From Hornefia butyriciproducens (GTDB lineage Bacteria > Bacillota > Clostridia > Peptostreptococcales > Anaerovoracaceae): a stretch of DNA of 64,000 nt. Both the position numbers and the translations under genes were made by a program. The number at the start of each line of letters is the position of its first letter. Position 1 is the stretch's first letter. The notes below the pieces were generated by a model. That model had not been told where the DNA came from. It saw only the letters and a program-made list of their open reading frames with translations, and did not search any database. The stretch is from NCBI RefSeq assembly GCF_009695915.1, contig NZ_VUMZ01000004.1, positions 124,001 to 188,000 of the forward strand, in the 5' to 3' direction. Of this stretch, positions 18,220-28,550 are shown in pieces.

Positions 18220-19722
18220 CTATGGACGTATCCAGCCCCGGGAGCGTTTCACCGCCTCCTGCCAGCCCGCCAGCTTTGCTTCCCGATCAGACACGCTCAT
18301 CTGCGGCGCAAAGACCCGGTCGACCTGCCAGTTGTTCCGGATATCCTTCTGGTCCTGCCAGTATCCTGTCGCCAGTCCCGCCAGATAAGCCGCTCCCAGC
18401 GACGTGGTCTCAATGCATGCGGGGCGAAGCACTTCACAGCCCAGAATATCCGCCTGAAACTGCATCAGATAATTGTTCGCACAGGCTCCTCCGTCCACCT
18501 TCAGTGCCGGAAGTTTTTCGCCCATATCACGGGACATCGCTCCCAGCAGATCATAACATTGGAACGCCATGGATTCCAGTGTCGCCCGTACCAGATGATT
18601 CTTGCCCGCTCCTCGGGTAATTCCGAAAATCGATCCTCTGGCGTAGGGATCCCAGTATGGCGCTCCGAGGCCTACAAAGGCAGGTACCACGTAAATTCCG
18701 GCCGAATCCGGCACAGACATGGCCATGCGCTCAGACTCCGCCGCATCATCCAGAATATCCAGTTCATCCCGAAGCCACTGAATTGCCGCTCCGCACACAA
18801 AGACCGATCCTTCCAGCGCATACTCCACCGGACCGCCTGCGTCCAGCCCCCACGCAATGGTTGTCAGCAGCCCATTTCCTGATTTCACAGGGGTTTTCCC
18901 CGTATTCATCAGCAGAAAATTTCCGGTGCCGTAGGTACTCTTCGCCTCTCCCGGACTGAAGCAGGTCTGACCGAACAGCGCCGCCTGCTGATCTCCCGCG
19001 GCGCCTGCGATGGGAACAGGCCCGCCGAACAGTTCCGGCATCGTCTCTCCGTAAACGCAGCTGGAAGGCACGGGCTCCGGGAGCATGCATTTCGGGATAT
19101 CCATGATTTTCAGGATCTCTTCATCCCAGCATAGATCGTGAATATTAAACAACATCGTTCTTGACGCATTGGAATAATCCGTCACATGAACCCTTCCGCC
19201 GGTCATTTTCCAGATAAGCCAGGTCTCGACAGTACCGAACAGAAGTTCACCCGCCTCAGCACGTCCACGAGCCCCCGGCACATTTTCCAGAACCCAACGC
19301 AGCTTGGTTGCGCTGAAGTAAGCGTCCAGCAGGAGGCCTGTCCTGGACCTGATCCGCTCCACCAGTGCTTTGTCCTCCGCAAGCTCGTCACAATACCCCG
19401 CCGTGCGCCGGCACTGCCACACGATGGCCCGGCAGACCGGCTCCCCCGAGACTTTGTCCCACACCACCGCGGTCTCCCGCTGATTGGTGATCCCGACAGC
19501 CTCGATATTCTCCCAGGTCAGTCCCGCCTTCAGCAGCGCCTCATGAGCCACCGTCATCTGCGTCGTCCAGATTTCATTGGGATCATGTTCCACCCAGCCT
19601 TCATGAGGATAATACTGTCTGAATTCCATCTGCGCCACGCTGACAGTATTGCCCTTCCGGTCATAAATAATGCTGCGGGAACTCGTGGTTCCCTGATCCA
19701 GCGCCAGAATGTATTTCTTCAT
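18220..19722 (-). CDS. glpK: Glycerol kinase
   Basis: 500 residues, FGGY family. [15 protein letters not shown] is the N-terminal phosphate loop, QPVWVE-type VEHDPNEIW follows, and [16 protein letters not shown] and the C-terminal [21 protein letters not shown] are diagnostic. It makes glycerol-3-phosphate from glycerol and ATP. It lies 14 bases after hemW with GGAGGAG as ribosome site, so is probably the last gene of a lepA-hemW-glpK transcript. No glycerol transporter or dehydrogenase is nearby. Confidence 0.96.
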   Translation of the reverse strand: MKKYILALDQGTTSSRSIIYDRKGNTVSVAQMEFRQYYPHEGWVEHDPNEIWTTQMTVAHEALLKAGLTWENIEAVGITNQRETAVVWDKVSGEPVCRAIVWQCRRTAGYCDELAEDKALVERIRSRTGLLLDAYFSATKLRWVLENVPGARGRAEAGELLFGTVETWLIWKMTGGRVHVTDYSNASRTMLFNIHDLCWDEEILKIMDIPKCMLPEPVPSSCVYGETMPELFGGPVPIAGAAGDQQAALFGQTCFSPGEAKSTYGTGNFLLMNTGKTPVKSGNGLLTTIAWGLDAGGPVEYALEGSVFVCGAAIQWLRDELDILDDAAESERMAMSVPDSAGIYVVPAFVGLGAPYWDPYARGSIFGITRGAGKNHLVRATLESMAFQCYDLLGAMSRDMGEKLPALKVDGGACANNYLMQFQADILGCEVLRPACIETTSLGAAYLAGLATGYWQDQKDIRNNWQVDRVFAPQMSVSDREAKLAGWQEAVKRSRGWIRP

Positions 19723-19736
19723 CGTATGCTCCTCCG

Positions 19737-20882
19737 TTACACAAAAATCGCCATGATGCTGTTGGAAATATCAATTCCGCGCTCCGAGAGCCGGATCACA
19801 TCTCCCTCCTCCAGCAGCAGACCTTCTTCAAAATATTCTTTCAGATATCCGCGCCGGCTGCCGTATACCTCCCAGAACTCCCGGCCGAACCGCCGGGCGA
19901 AATCCGACTTGCGGATCCCTTCTGTTTTTCTCAGGCCCGTGAACACGTATTCACCCGTGTTGTCCGCGAAATCGTTTTCGTGATACTCCTCCCGGGGTTT
20001 TTCCGTCCACCGCACCCCATTCATAAAGGAAGATGCACTGTCCCCGATTCCCAGGTATTCTCCGAATGACCAGTACTTCAGATTGTGACGGCAGCGCATT
20101 CCCGGCTTCGCCATATTGGAAATCTCATAATGTTCGTAACCGGACCGGCGCATTGCCGCGATCGCGGCGTGATACATGGCGCGGTCTGTTTCCTCGGGCA
20201 CAAAATCAAGTTCACCGGTCATATACGCCTCGTAAAACGGAGTGTCCTCTTCAATCTGCAGGCTGTAAAAGGAAATGTGCTCCGGATCCAGCCCGATGAC
20301 CCGGTTCACCGTATTCATCCACTGCTCCATGCTCTGCCCGGGAACAGCGAACATAAGATCCAGATTGATGTTCCGAAAACCCGCCTTCCGCGCCAGCCGG
20401 TATGCCTCCACCGCATCACCGGCACTGTGAATCCGTCCCAGCGTATGCAGGATTCCGTCATCCAAAGACTGAACTCCCATCGACAGCCGGTTCACTCCGG
20501 CCGCACGCCAGCGCCTCAGGTTTCGGAGATCCACAGTATCCGGATTCGCCTCCAGTGTCACCTCCGCGTCCGAGGACAAAACAAAGTGCTCACGCACAGC
20601 CCCCAGTACCGCCTCAACACCGGCGGCGGGCATCATGCTCGGAGTTCCGCCGCCGATGAATACACTGTCCGCCACATACTGCCTGCGGTACATCGCGCCC
20701 CTCTCCGCGATTTCTCCGATTAATTTCCATATATACTGTTCCATCGCCTTCCCGGAATCCGGGGAGTTCTCTGCCGCCCTGGAATAAAATCCGCAGTAGC
20801 GGCACCTGCTCCGGCAGAAGGGGATATGAATATAGATTCCAAGAGCTTTTTTTCCGTTATCTGTTTCGTTATTTGTTGTCAT
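19737..20882 (-). CDS. hemW: Radical SAM heme chaperone HemW
   Basis: 381 residues. [19 protein letters not shown] carries the radical-SAM cluster motif in the CxxxCxxC form, and [10 protein letters not shown] and [23 protein letters not shown] are typical of HemW rather than true HemN. HemW binds heme and is thought to deliver it, although it was long annotated as oxygen-independent coproporphyrinogen oxidase. It overlaps the end of lepA by 14 bases, and lepA-hemW pairing is a standard Firmicute arrangement. Confidence 0.93.
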   Translation of the reverse strand: MTTNNETDNGKKALGIYIHIPFCRSRCRYCGFYSRAAENSPDSGKAMEQYIWKLIGEIAERGAMYRRQYVADSVFIGGGTPSMMPAAGVEAVLGAVREHFVLSSDAEVTLEANPDTVDLRNLRRWRAAGVNRLSMGVQSLDDGILHTLGRIHSAGDAVEAYRLARKAGFRNINLDLMFAVPGQSMEQWMNTVNRVIGLDPEHISFYSLQIEEDTPFYEAYMTGELDFVPEETDRAMYHAAIAAMRRSGYEHYEISNMAKPGMRCRHNLKYWSFGEYLGIGDSASSFMNGVRWTEKPREEYHENDFADNTGEYVFTGLRKTEGIRKSDFARRFGREFWEVYGSRRGYLKEYFEEGLLLEEGDVIRLSERGIDISNSIMAIFV

Positions 20883-22677
20883 CGTATTTCAGAACCGCCG
20901 TGAACGCCTCCTGCGGCACCTCCACCTTTCCGAACTGGCGCATCCTCTTCTTTCCTTCTTTCTGTTTCTCCAGAAGTTTCTTCTTTCTGGAAATGTCTCC
21001 GCCATAGCACTTGGCGATTACATCCTTGCGATAGGCCTTGACCGTTTCCCGGGCGATGACCTTCTGTCCGACCGCCGCCTGGATAGGCACCTCGAACTGA
21101 TGCATCGGGATGATCTCCTTCAGTTTCTCACAGACGAAACGACCTCTCTGATAGGCCTCCGATTCATGCACAATCATGGAAAACGCGTCCACCAGTTCTT
21201 TGTTCAGGAGCACGTCAAGCTTCACCAGCTGCGACCGCTCGTAGCGGATAAATTCATAATCCAGCGAGCCGTAGCCGCGGGTCTTCGACTTCAGCGCGTC
21301 GAAAAAATCATAGATTACCTCGTTCAGGGGCAGCTCGTAGTGGATGTCTACCCTCTCTGTCGTGATATAGTCCATCCCCAGCATCTTTCCTCTGCGCTGC
21401 TGGCACAGTTCCATGATAGCCCCCACATATTCTTTCGGGATCATGATGTCCGCCTTGACGATAGGCTCTTCTATATGATCGATTTCAGAAGGATCCGGCA
21501 GGTTGGTGGGGTTCTGGATCATCCGCACGGAACCGTCAGTCATCACGACCTTGTACACGACACTCGGCGACGTCGTCACGACGGAAAGGTTGAATTCCCG
21601 CTCCAGCCGCTCCACGATGATCTCCATATGAAGAAGTCCCAGAAAGCCGCACCTGAATCCGAAGCCCAGCGCCGTTGAGGTTTCCGGCTCGAACAGAAAT
21701 GCCGCATCGTTCACCTGCAGTTTTTCCAGCGCATCCTTGACCGGTTCGTATTTTTCGCCCTCCGCCGGATAGATACCGCAGTATACCATGGACTGAATCT
21801 GCTTGTACCCCGGGAGTGCCTCTTCTGTCGGGTCATCGTCCAGCGTAACGGTATCTCCCACACGGGCGTCCTTCACCTGTTTGATGCTGGCGCAGATGTA
21901 TCCGACGTCTCCGGCCCGAAGCCATTTGGCGGGAACATGTCCGGGGGCCATGACGCCCACCTCTGTCACCTCGTATTTCTTATTCGTGCTCATCAGGCGG
22001 ATCATATCGCCGACCCGAACGACTCCGTCGAAGATCCTCACGAAAATCACAACGCCTTTGTAGTTGTCGTAAACCGAATCAAAGATCAGAGCCTTCAGCT
22101 TTCCGTTTTCGTCACCCGACGGAGCGGGGATCTTTTGCACGATCTGCTCCAGAAGATTGTCGATGCCGATACCCTCCTTCGCCGACACCAGCGGCGCATC
22201 CTCTGCGTCGATGCCGATCATGTCCTCAATCTCCTTCTTCGCCTCCTCCGGCCGGGCAGAGGCCAGATCGATTTTGTTCAGACAGGGCAGAATCTCCAGA
22301 TCCTCATCCAGTGCAAGGTAGACATTCCCCATGGTCTGCGCCTCCACGCCCTGAGTCGCATCCACCACAAGCACCGCGCCCTCGCAGGCTGCAAGACTCC
22401 TGGACACCTCATACGTAAAGTCCACGTGCCCCGGTGTATCGATCAGATTGAACACATACTCGTTACCGTCCTTCGCCTTATATACGAGTCGTGTGGTCTG
22501 AAGCTTGATGGTGATTCCCCGCTCCCGTTCCAGATCCATGTTGTCGAGAAACTGCTCCTTCATATCACGATGCGCGACCAGTCCCGTGTTTTCGATAATC
22601 CGGTCCGCCAGCGTGGATTTGCCGTGATCGATATGAGCAATAATGCTGAAATTCCTGATATATTTCTGATAATCCAT
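20869..22677 (-). CDS. lepA: Elongation factor 4 (LepA)
   Basis: 602 residues. The GTPase domain shows [15 protein letters not shown] (G1), DTPGHVDF (G3) and LNKIDLA (G4), and the LepA-specific C-terminal domain begins around [10 protein letters not shown] and contains [21 protein letters not shown]. The protein acts on ribosomes, promoting back-translocation or initiation-complex maturation. Start has AAAGGAACAGAGT upstream. Confidence 0.97.
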   Translation of the reverse strand: MDYQKYIRNFSIIAHIDHGKSTLADRIIENTGLVAHRDMKEQFLDNMDLERERGITIKLQTTRLVYKAKDGNEYVFNLIDTPGHVDFTYEVSRSLAACEGAVLVVDATQGVEAQTMGNVYLALDEDLEILPCLNKIDLASARPEEAKKEIEDMIGIDAEDAPLVSAKEGIGIDNLLEQIVQKIPAPSGDENGKLKALIFDSVYDNYKGVVIFVRIFDGVVRVGDMIRLMSTNKKYEVTEVGVMAPGHVPAKWLRAGDVGYICASIKQVKDARVGDTVTLDDDPTEEALPGYKQIQSMVYCGIYPAEGEKYEPVKDALEKLQVNDAAFLFEPETSTALGFGFRCGFLGLLHMEIIVERLEREFNLSVVTTSPSVVYKVVMTDGSVRMIQNPTNLPDPSEIDHIEEPIVKADIMIPKEYVGAIMELCQQRRGKMLGMDYITTERVDIHYELPLNEVIYDFFDALKSKTRGYGSLDYEFIRYERSQLVKLDVLLNKELVDAFSMIVHESEAYQRGRFVCEKLKEIIPMHQFEVPIQAAVGQKVIARETVKAYRKDVIAKCYGGDISRKKKLLEKQKEGKKRMRQFGKVEVPQEAFTAVLKYDDNK

Positions 22678-22776
22678 ACTCTGTTCCTTTTACGTTTTAC
22701 GTTCCTATATATTTGTTCCGTATTCCTTTTATGTCTTTATTCTGTCCGCGATTGTCACCGCACCCGGGGGCGGACA

Positions 22777-23391
22777 CTATTTAATAAGGTACGCCTTCTG
22801 TGCAACCTCCTGCTGGTACTGACCAAACACCACAAGGTTCAGCATATCGTTTTTCTTTAATTCCCCAATGTCAAACACGAAAATGCTTTCCGGTTCATTT
22901 TTCTTCGCGGTCTGCCGGTATTTTCTGCGGTCAACCATGACAGCGACCCTGTCGCCCCTGCGGATATTATGCACTCTGACCACAATCCGGCTGCTTCCCG
23001 CCTCATATTTATCCGAACGTATCCAGGTTTTCGGGAGCACCTTGCCCGGCTGCTCAAAACTCAGGATGCCGGACCGGAACTGCACGATGTACTTTGTCCC
23101 CGCGGAGACCTTTTGGATTTCCGAAATACGGAACCGCCCTTCTTCATCAGCTCTGGTCCGGTACACATCACCGCCTATCCTCAGATTCACAGAAGCACCG
23201 GCGCCCGTAAACCCTACTGCGGCATTTGTTCCCTCCCGCAGCTCCGCCACCGACGCCGCCTTAAACGAGGCCATCTCTCCGGAGGACCGCCGATGATCGA
23301 GATGAGACCGCAGACCAAGCAGACCCGCGAAAAGCGCCAGGCTCAGAAGCGCTATAATAACGGCACGTTTTCGGATGCCATTCTTTTTCAT
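22777..23391 (-). CDS. Membrane-anchored protein of unknown function
   Basis: 204 residues. A single N-terminal membrane helix (RAVIIALLSLALFAGLLGL) without a lipobox, then an extracytoplasmic region of mostly beta character (VNLRIGGDVYRTRADEEGRFRIS, then RIVVRVHNIRRGDRVAVMVD) that may be one or two Ig-like or carboxypeptidase-regulatory-like sandwiches. I do not recognise the family. It is upstream of lepA on the same strand with a 100-bp gap, and may be co-transcribed. Confidence 0.65.
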   Translation of the reverse strand: MKKNGIRKRAVIIALLSLALFAGLLGLRSHLDHRRSSGEMASFKAASVAELREGTNAAVGFTGAGASVNLRIGGDVYRTRADEEGRFRISEIQKVSAGTKYIVQFRSGILSFEQPGKVLPKTWIRSDKYEAGSSRIVVRVHNIRRGDRVAVMVDRRKYRQTAKKNEPESIFVFDIGELKKNDMLNLVVFGQYQQEVAQKAYLIK

Positions 23392-23431
23392 TCATTTTCT
23401 CCATTCATTTCTGTTTTCTGCAATACGTTAG

Positions 23432-23440
23432 ATTATATCA
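23432..23440 (-). promoter_or_regulatory. Extended -10 promoter for the membrane-anchored gene
   Basis: The minus strand reads TGATATAAT, a TGn extended -10, with no obvious -35. It is divergent from the rpsT promoter. Confidence 0.55.
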
Positions 23441-23583
23441 CAAAGAACAGTTCACCGAAAGACACACGTGCGCACAAAATTATGTAAAATCGACCGCGAA
23501 GCCGGCGCGGAAGCGACGTTTCAGCCTGCGCAAAGGGCGCTGCAAAATGTTCCGCGAAATCATGTATAAATTGCAAAAAAGCC

Positions 23584-23612
23584 TTGAAATGTGTTCACTG
23601 CTAATGTATACT
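23584..23612 (+). promoter_or_regulatory. rpsT promoter
   Basis: TTGAAA (23584-23589), 17-bp spacer, TATACT (23607-23612). The leader is about 48 bases and carries the GTGGGGTG Shine-Dalgarno region. Confidence 0.75.
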
Positions 23613-23666
23613 AGTTGTTGCGAATTTACGTAAACAATTGCTGAATTAGATAGTGGGGTGAAAATT

Positions 23667-23939
23667 ATGGCAAATATCAAATCCGCAAAAAAAAGAATCA
23701 AGGTTATTGACAAGAAGACAGCTCAGAACAGACGAATCAAAGAGAACCTGAAGAAAATTCTCAAGGATTACAACCAGACGCTGGCTTCAGGCGACTTAGA
23801 GGCAGCAGCAGAGAAAAGGACGCTTGCAGAAAAGGCTCTGAAAAAGGCCGCTTCCAGGCATACCATTTCCAAGCAGGCCGCTAACAGAAAGGTCTCCCAG
23901 ATAACCCGGAAACTGAACGCAGCGAAGGCTGCAGAATAA
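23667..23939 (+). CDS. rpsT: 30S ribosomal protein S20
   Basis: 90 residues, strongly basic and helical. MANIKSAKKRIKVIDKKTAQNRRIK and the C-terminal HTISKQAANRKVSQITRKLN are diagnostic of bS20. Start chosen at ATG 23667; a GTG three codons before it is part of the ribosome site. It is divergent from lepA, a common arrangement, and has its own promoter and terminator. Confidence 0.97.
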   Translation: MANIKSAKKRIKVIDKKTAQNRRIKENLKKILKDYNQTLASGDLEAAAEKRTLAEKALKKAASRHTISKQAANRKVSQITRKLNAAKAAE

Positions 23940-23989
23940 GTCTCACCCGTCCCCACCAGTGTATAAGCTAAATACACATGAATGAGCAA

Positions 23990-24018
23990 AACCAAGGAAG
24001 TGTCTCCCTTGGTTTTTT
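23990..24018 (+). terminator. rpsT terminator
   Basis: AACCAAGG, loop, CCTTGGTT followed by seven T residues. It lies between the convergent rpsT and transglutaminase genes; the T-run on the minus strand is weak. Confidence 0.88.
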
Positions 24019-24026
24019 TATTTCAT

Positions 24027-26054
24027 TCATGACCTCTGCTTTTTCTCACGCTTTCCTCTCTTCATTTCCTCCAGCATATCGCGGCGATCACGCTCCTGAA
24101 TCAGACCGTTGCTGAACGCGGCGAAGCAGCCCAACGCCTCCGCCTTCTCGGACAGCGGGAAGCCCTTCTCCTTCATATAATCATACAGGGAACGCACCGC
24201 CCTGCCCGGATCCCTGTGCAGGAACGCCTTTCGATAACGGATTTCCCGCATCAGACGCCTGCCGAACCGGGCAGCCAGCCAGATCAGAAGCAGCGCCGAC
24301 AGCACGCACAGTGCCGCAAGCCCGAAGATCCACAGCACGCGCCGCTCACGCGCCCTGTTCTTTGTTGGCTCCTCAGTGTCGCGCCCGGTGCTGCTCTGCG
24401 GACTCTGCGCCTGCTCTCTCGCATCCGTACCGCTCAGTCCGATGCTCAGATCCGCCTGTTTCATCAGTTTCATGTATTTCGGAACCGTCTCGACCGGAAC
24501 CCATCCGTAACCGTCCACATAAATCTCCGTCCATGCGTGAGCGCGATTTTCCGGGAGCAGCCAGTCCTTCCCCGCTGTCATCTCCGCTTCATCCCCGACA
24601 GTCACAAGATATCCCTCCACATAGCGGGACGGGATCCCGCAGCAGCGGAACATCATGGCCGCAAGTGTCGCATAATGCACATCGCACCCTCTGCGCGTGC
24701 TGAGAAAGTTCTCCAGAAAGTCGCTGCCGCCGGAAACCGGTCGGATCTTCTCTGTGTAGACAAAGTTTCCGCTGAGGTATTTCCGGACAGCTTCGATTGC
24801 CTCCCGGTACTCCATATGCTTCGCGCCCTCGGCGCCGATACCGGTCCTTTTTTTCAAAAGCGCCCTGAGTTCTGTACTCACCGTCGTATCGTTCTCATAT
24901 ACGAACGCATTGTAATGACTTTCGCTGACAAAATACCGCGCCCTCGCGTCGTTCCAGACGCCGGAAAACAGCCGCCCCACCTGATCTGTCCAAACGCCGG
25001 TCTGATTGTCTGTGATTTTCACGCTGTAGTCCGAGGCTCCTCTGAAGCCCGTCGGCTTCTCCGCCGCATCCGCGAAATTCACCATTCCGTCGATATTTCC
25101 GTCCATAAGCTCATACGGCAGATAACTGTTTCTGCGGTCTGCGGACTCCGTCCGGATCCGGATCCTGTTCCCGCCCTGTTTCTGCCCGATCAGTTTCTGG
25201 ACGCACGCTGCCTGTGTCAGCGCGCTGAACCCCCGCTTCTGCAGACCGTACCCGGTGTCCCGAAAGGAATACGCAGTCTGATTGCTCAGTCGGTTCCAGC
25301 GGCTTCCTGTGTATATTTCTCCGACATAGCCGCGCAGGTACATCGACTGCGGCTTCTCCATTGTGATTTTCAGCGCCGTCCGGTCTCCCGCTCTTCTGTT
25401 GTCCAGACCGTTCAGCTCGCCGTTTTTCAGAATCCCGCTTCCGTAACGGACATCCTCCAGCCGCGACACAATTCCGGCTCCCGCGTCCGTCAGCAGCTGA
25501 GGTTCCGTGATTCCCGCAGCATGAATCCACACTGTCATGACCGCCGCCAGAATCAGCACCGTAACAGCCGCCTCCCGAAGAATCGGCAGTCCGGTTCCGG
25601 AACAGCTCCCCATTACAGTAAAAGAGAGCAGAACCGCCGCCGCGAACATAATCCCTGTCCACGGCCGCATATCCAGACCCAGAGCGAGCATAAATGCGAA
25701 CGGAACCAGATAGAGCAGCAGCAGCGGACGAAGATGGCTGCGCACCACACATATGCTGAACAGAATCAACATGACGCCGATCAGCGCGACGGCCGGTCCC
25801 GTACCGACGTGCTCCGCTGCGTATTTCGGCAGGATCAGAAAGTTATTCTCCCCGAACCGGTCCGCCGCCGTGTTCCACAGGCTGATGAATCCGTCCGCCG
25901 GATTACCTGCCGGCAGATCCGCCGGCGACAGGCTGATTCCCAGCGCCGAACACAGCGCCGCCATAAACGCCGCCGCCAGTAGAATCCCGACCAGGCATTC
26001 CTGGATCATATTCAGTTTTCTGCCGTTACCTGCTTCGGAATATTTTAACTGCAC
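24027..26054 (-). CDS. Transglutaminase-like membrane protein (TgpA type)
   Basis: 675 residues. Five or so N-terminal membrane helices (to about residue 180), a large extracytoplasmic region with the transglutaminase-like core, then one helix (about 590-610) and a cytoplasmic tail. Core residues are the cysteine in RRGCDVHYATLAAMMF, preceding GIPSRYVEGYLV, and the histidine in NRAHAWTEIYVDGYGW. The third catalytic position reads VPVETVP, with Glu where Asp is usual. The start overlaps the DUF58 gene by about 29 bases; a later ATG is possible. Together with MoxR and DUF58 this is a widespread but poorly understood envelope-linked operon. Confidence 0.88.
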   Translation of the reverse strand: MQLKYSEAGNGRKLNMIQECLVGILLAAAFMAALCSALGISLSPADLPAGNPADGFISLWNTAADRFGENNFLILPKYAAEHVGTGPAVALIGVMLILFSICVVRSHLRPLLLLYLVPFAFMLALGLDMRPWTGIMFAAAVLLSFTVMGSCSGTGLPILREAAVTVLILAAVMTVWIHAAGITEPQLLTDAGAGIVSRLEDVRYGSGILKNGELNGLDNRRAGDRTALKITMEKPQSMYLRGYVGEIYTGSRWNRLSNQTAYSFRDTGYGLQKRGFSALTQAACVQKLIGQKQGGNRIRIRTESADRRNSYLPYELMDGNIDGMVNFADAAEKPTGFRGASDYSVKITDNQTGVWTDQVGRLFSGVWNDARARYFVSESHYNAFVYENDTTVSTELRALLKKRTGIGAEGAKHMEYREAIEAVRKYLSGNFVYTEKIRPVSGGSDFLENFLSTRRGCDVHYATLAAMMFRCCGIPSRYVEGYLVTVGDEAEMTAGKDWLLPENRAHAWTEIYVDGYGWVPVETVPKYMKLMKQADLSIGLSGTDAREQAQSPQSSTGRDTEEPTKNRARERRVLWIFGLAALCVLSALLLIWLAARFGRRLMREIRYRKAFLHRDPGRAVRSLYDYMKEKGFPLSEKAEALGCFAAFSNGLIQERDRRDMLEEMKRGKREKKQRS

Positions 26055-27144
26055 CGTACCTCTCCAGTTTCCCGATATCTCGCTCCGCCTGTGCGGTTAC
26101 AAAAAAATGATTGCTGAACTTACGCCTGTCTCCCGACTCAAGGAACCGGAAAACGGTGGAAATCCCGTCTCCGGAAAAGGGGGCCGACAGCACATGCGGC
26201 AGCGCCTCCCAGAGATCCTCAATTCGCGCAATCTCCCTGGTCTCAAAGACGCCCTCCCCGGCGTCATACCAGCCCAGTGTGTGACGGATCCGCTTCTCCG
26301 CCAGCGTCCCCGACAAAGACGCATACAAATCCATCAGCGCGCTGCGGCTTTCCGGAGGCAGCGCGCTCTCCGGATCCTCCTCATTGTCGAGCAGCAGAAT
26401 CAGGCTGTTCTCAATCGGGAAAGACGGAATCTTCACCATCAGGTCGTTCATTTTCGCCGAAAGTTTCCAGTGAACCGCCCTCAGACTGTCGCCGCTCTGA
26501 TATTCACGGATTCCGAACACCTCTCCGGGGTCTTCGCCGGGCCGGCGGGAGGAATAGTGATAACTCTCCATATCATAAGAATCCAGAAAATGCTCCGGAA
26601 TCCCGATTGTCTCTATGGACGGGAGCACCACAGCGTCCGTATATTCCTCAAGCCGGATATGACGTGCGACAAGACCTGCTCCGTCGCATATCTCCGCATC
26701 GCGGATCCGGATTCTTTCACAGCCGCAGTACGGATCACATATCGTAAAGCGTTCTGCCGCCTCTCCTCCCGATCCGAGAGAAACCGCCGCGGAAATACTT
26801 TGTTCCTCCCCGGTAATCCGATTCTCCATCTGAATCCTGAACCGGAGCCTTGAAACCGGGATGCGGCTCTCGTTCTTCAGCCGAATCTCCATCGGAATAT
26901 CCCGGGATTTTTCCGCAGAGCCTCCGCCTCCGAATTCAACCTTCAGTCTGCGCCCCGAAAGATTCACCGACAGAAGCGCGACAGCCGGATAGATCAGCGC
27001 CATCAGTACTGCCGCCGCCGCGGCGTCGTTCCCGTGAATCATGTAAAGGACCCCGAACGCAAAGACCCATAGCGCCCATATCGTCCGGTTCATCCATGTA
27101 CTCTCTCTGAAGCTCTTTTTTTCTTTCCGCCGCATCATATCCAT
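26026..27144 (-). CDS. DUF58 domain-containing protein
   Basis: 372 residues. Two N-terminal membrane helices (IWALWVFAFGVLYMI and AAAVLMALIYPAVALLSV) and a cytoplasmic vWA-like half with the DUF58 signature FGIREYQSGDSLRAVHWKLSAK. Its start overlaps the end of moxR by 10 bases. DUF58 proteins are thought to work with MoxR ATPases in assembling or regulating complexes; the role here is unknown. Confidence 0.9.
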   Translation of the reverse strand: MDMMRRKEKKSFRESTWMNRTIWALWVFAFGVLYMIHGNDAAAAAVLMALIYPAVALLSVNLSGRRLKVEFGGGGSAEKSRDIPMEIRLKNESRIPVSRLRFRIQMENRITGEEQSISAAVSLGSGGEAAERFTICDPYCGCERIRIRDAEICDGAGLVARHIRLEEYTDAVVLPSIETIGIPEHFLDSYDMESYHYSSRRPGEDPGEVFGIREYQSGDSLRAVHWKLSAKMNDLMVKIPSFPIENSLILLLDNEEDPESALPPESRSALMDLYASLSGTLAEKRIRHTLGWYDAGEGVFETREIARIEDLWEALPHVLSAPFSGDGISTVFRFLESGDRRKFSNHFFVTAQAERDIGKLERYGAVKIFRSR

Positions 27145-28076
27145 TCCGCCGCTTTCGGGGGCTGCACCGCGCCCATCACCTCCTGCAGGATCCGGAACTC
27201 ATTTTTGTTCTGTAGCTGTGCCTTGCCGTTCAGAATGATTCTGTGCCTGCATACATCGAAGAAGATGTCCTGCACATCCCCGGGAATGACATAGCCGCGG
27301 CCGTGCATCAGCGCCCAGGACTGCGCGAGTCCGCACATAGCCAGCGCACCCCGCGGACTGACGCCGAGCCGGATCAGTGGATGCTCCCTTGTCTCGCTGC
27401 ACAGCCTGCTGATGTAGCGATAGATTTTGTCGTGTACAAAGACTTCCCTGCAGACTTTCCGCAATGCCAGAATATCGGCCCGATCTGCCACCGGACACAC
27501 CTGTTTCAGTGGGTCGCTGACCTGCCGATCCTTCAGGATATTCACCTGCGCCTCTTCATCCGGGTATCCGATGGACAGCTGCACCATAAACCGGTCCAAT
27601 TGCGCCTCAGGGAGCATCTGTGTTCCCGCGGTCCCAATCGGATTCTGGGTCGCGATCACGAGAAACGGCTCCGGCACCGCATGCGGCTGACCGTCCACGG
27701 TGATGCGTCCTTCCTGCATGACTTCCAGAAGCGCGGACTGCGTCTTGCTGGACGTCCGGTTAATCTCATCCGCCAGCAGCACATTGCACATGGCTGCGCC
27801 CTCTTTGTATTCAAAAGCGCCGGTCTGTCTGTTATACACTGTGAACCCCGTTATGTCTGAAGGAACCACGTCCGGTGTAAACTGGATGCGGTTGAATTTC
27901 AGATCCATCGCCTTACTGAACGCCAGCGCCAGCGTCGTCTTTCCTACGCCCGGAATATCTTCCAGCAGAATGTGCCCGCCGGCAATGATCACCGCCATAA
28001 CTCTGCGAATGATCTCATCCTTCCCCACAATGGCCTTTTTCACTTCCTCCTGTATCGAGATGATTTTGTTTTCCAT
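27135..28076 (-). CDS. MoxR family AAA+ ATPase
   Basis: 313 residues. Walker A GVGKTTLALAF, Walker B VLLADEINRTSSKTQSALLEVMQEG and the sensor-1 region ATQNPIG are those of the MoxR (AAA_3) family. First coding gene after the cobalamin riboswitch and its terminator; start ATG 28076 has GGAGGAG about 11 bases upstream. Chaperone-like partner of the DUF58 and transglutaminase proteins. Confidence 0.93.
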   Translation of the reverse strand: MENKIISIQEEVKKAIVGKDEIIRRVMAVIIAGGHILLEDIPGVGKTTLALAFSKAMDLKFNRIQFTPDVVPSDITGFTVYNRQTGAFEYKEGAAMCNVLLADEINRTSSKTQSALLEVMQEGRITVDGQPHAVPEPFLVIATQNPIGTAGTQMLPEAQLDRFMVQLSIGYPDEEAQVNILKDRQVSDPLKQVCPVADRADILALRKVCREVFVHDKIYRYISRLCSETREHPLIRLGVSPRGALAMCGLAQSWALMHGRGYVIPGDVQDIFFDVCRHRIILNGKAQLQNKNEFRILQEVMGAVQPPKAAEWI

Positions 28077-28134
28077 TCCCTGTCATTCTCCTCCGTCCGG
28101 TTCAAACGTCTGCAGCACACGAATGCCGCACACG

Positions 28135-28161
28135 AAAAAAGCCCTCCCGACCAGGAAGGCT
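28135..28161 (-). terminator. Riboswitch expression-platform terminator
   Basis: On the minus strand AGCCTTCC-TGGTC-GGGAGGGCT is followed by six T residues. It lies between the cobalamin aptamer and moxR, so ligand binding can be expected to switch transcription of the moxR operon off. Confidence 0.82.
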
Positions 28162-28164
28162 GCT

Positions 28165-28348
28165 GACTCCACGCAAATATCAATCTACATACCATCCGGT
28201 CGTCTCCTGACTCAGATTCATCCTCCTCAGACGCCTTCTCAGAATTTCTTCCAATGGCATACCTGTCCGATTCGTCATCCATACAGTAGCTTGCGCTGTC
28301 GGGGATTCACACCCCGTTCCGTTTACCGTATTACAAAAGTTTTTCTAC
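28165..28348 (-). promoter_or_regulatory. Cobalamin riboswitch
   Basis: The minus-strand RNA shows the conserved core in order: GGAACGGGGTGTGAATCCCC, then GACAGC and GCTACTGTA, then GACGAAT, and finally the B12-box GAGTCAGGAGACGACCGG. These match the cobalamin class at all the conserved blocks and spacing. A terminator hairpin follows. The downstream genes are moxR, DUF58 and transglutaminase, which is not a usual B12 regulon. Confidence 0.87.
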
Positions 28349-28354
28349 CTCGTT

Positions 28355-28383
28355 AATATAACATTCTGAATTATATTTGTCAA
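28355..28383 (-). promoter_or_regulatory. Promoter of the riboswitch-moxR operon
   Basis: TTGACA (28383-28378), 17-bp spacer, TATATT (28360-28355). The predicted start near 28348 is the 5' end of the riboswitch. Confidence 0.75.
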
Positions 28384-28440
28384 TACCACGCCGGCCTTTC
28401 AGGCCGCCAGATACCGCCATCCGCCGGCTCTCTGACTGCT

Positions 28441-28455
28441 GCAAGACGCCACCCT
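28441..28455 (-). promoter_or_regulatory. Weak sigma-54 promoter candidate upstream of the riboswitch
   Basis: The minus strand has GG and TTGCA at exactly the -24/-12 spacing (AGGGTGGCGTCTTGCA), but the bases around the -24 element do not match well. It lies about 117 bases from the palindrome at 28551-28598, the same geometry as at the AGCS promoter. Only a candidate. Confidence 0.3.
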
Positions 28456-28550
28456 CCTTCCGTTTCACATAATAAACAGACCTTGCTCTTCTTATACCCG
28501 TCCGGGCAGCAGCACCGGAGGTCTTCCGGCAGTGTTTTTGGAAATTAACG

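Noticed and set aside
24216-25982. 588-codon open frame antisense to the transglutaminase gene
   Set aside because: His/Arg/Gln-rich shadow of a GC-rich gene, no known domain.
28040-28282. 80-codon frame within the cobalamin riboswitch
   Set aside because: It coincides with the conserved aptamer and terminator and has no ribosome site.
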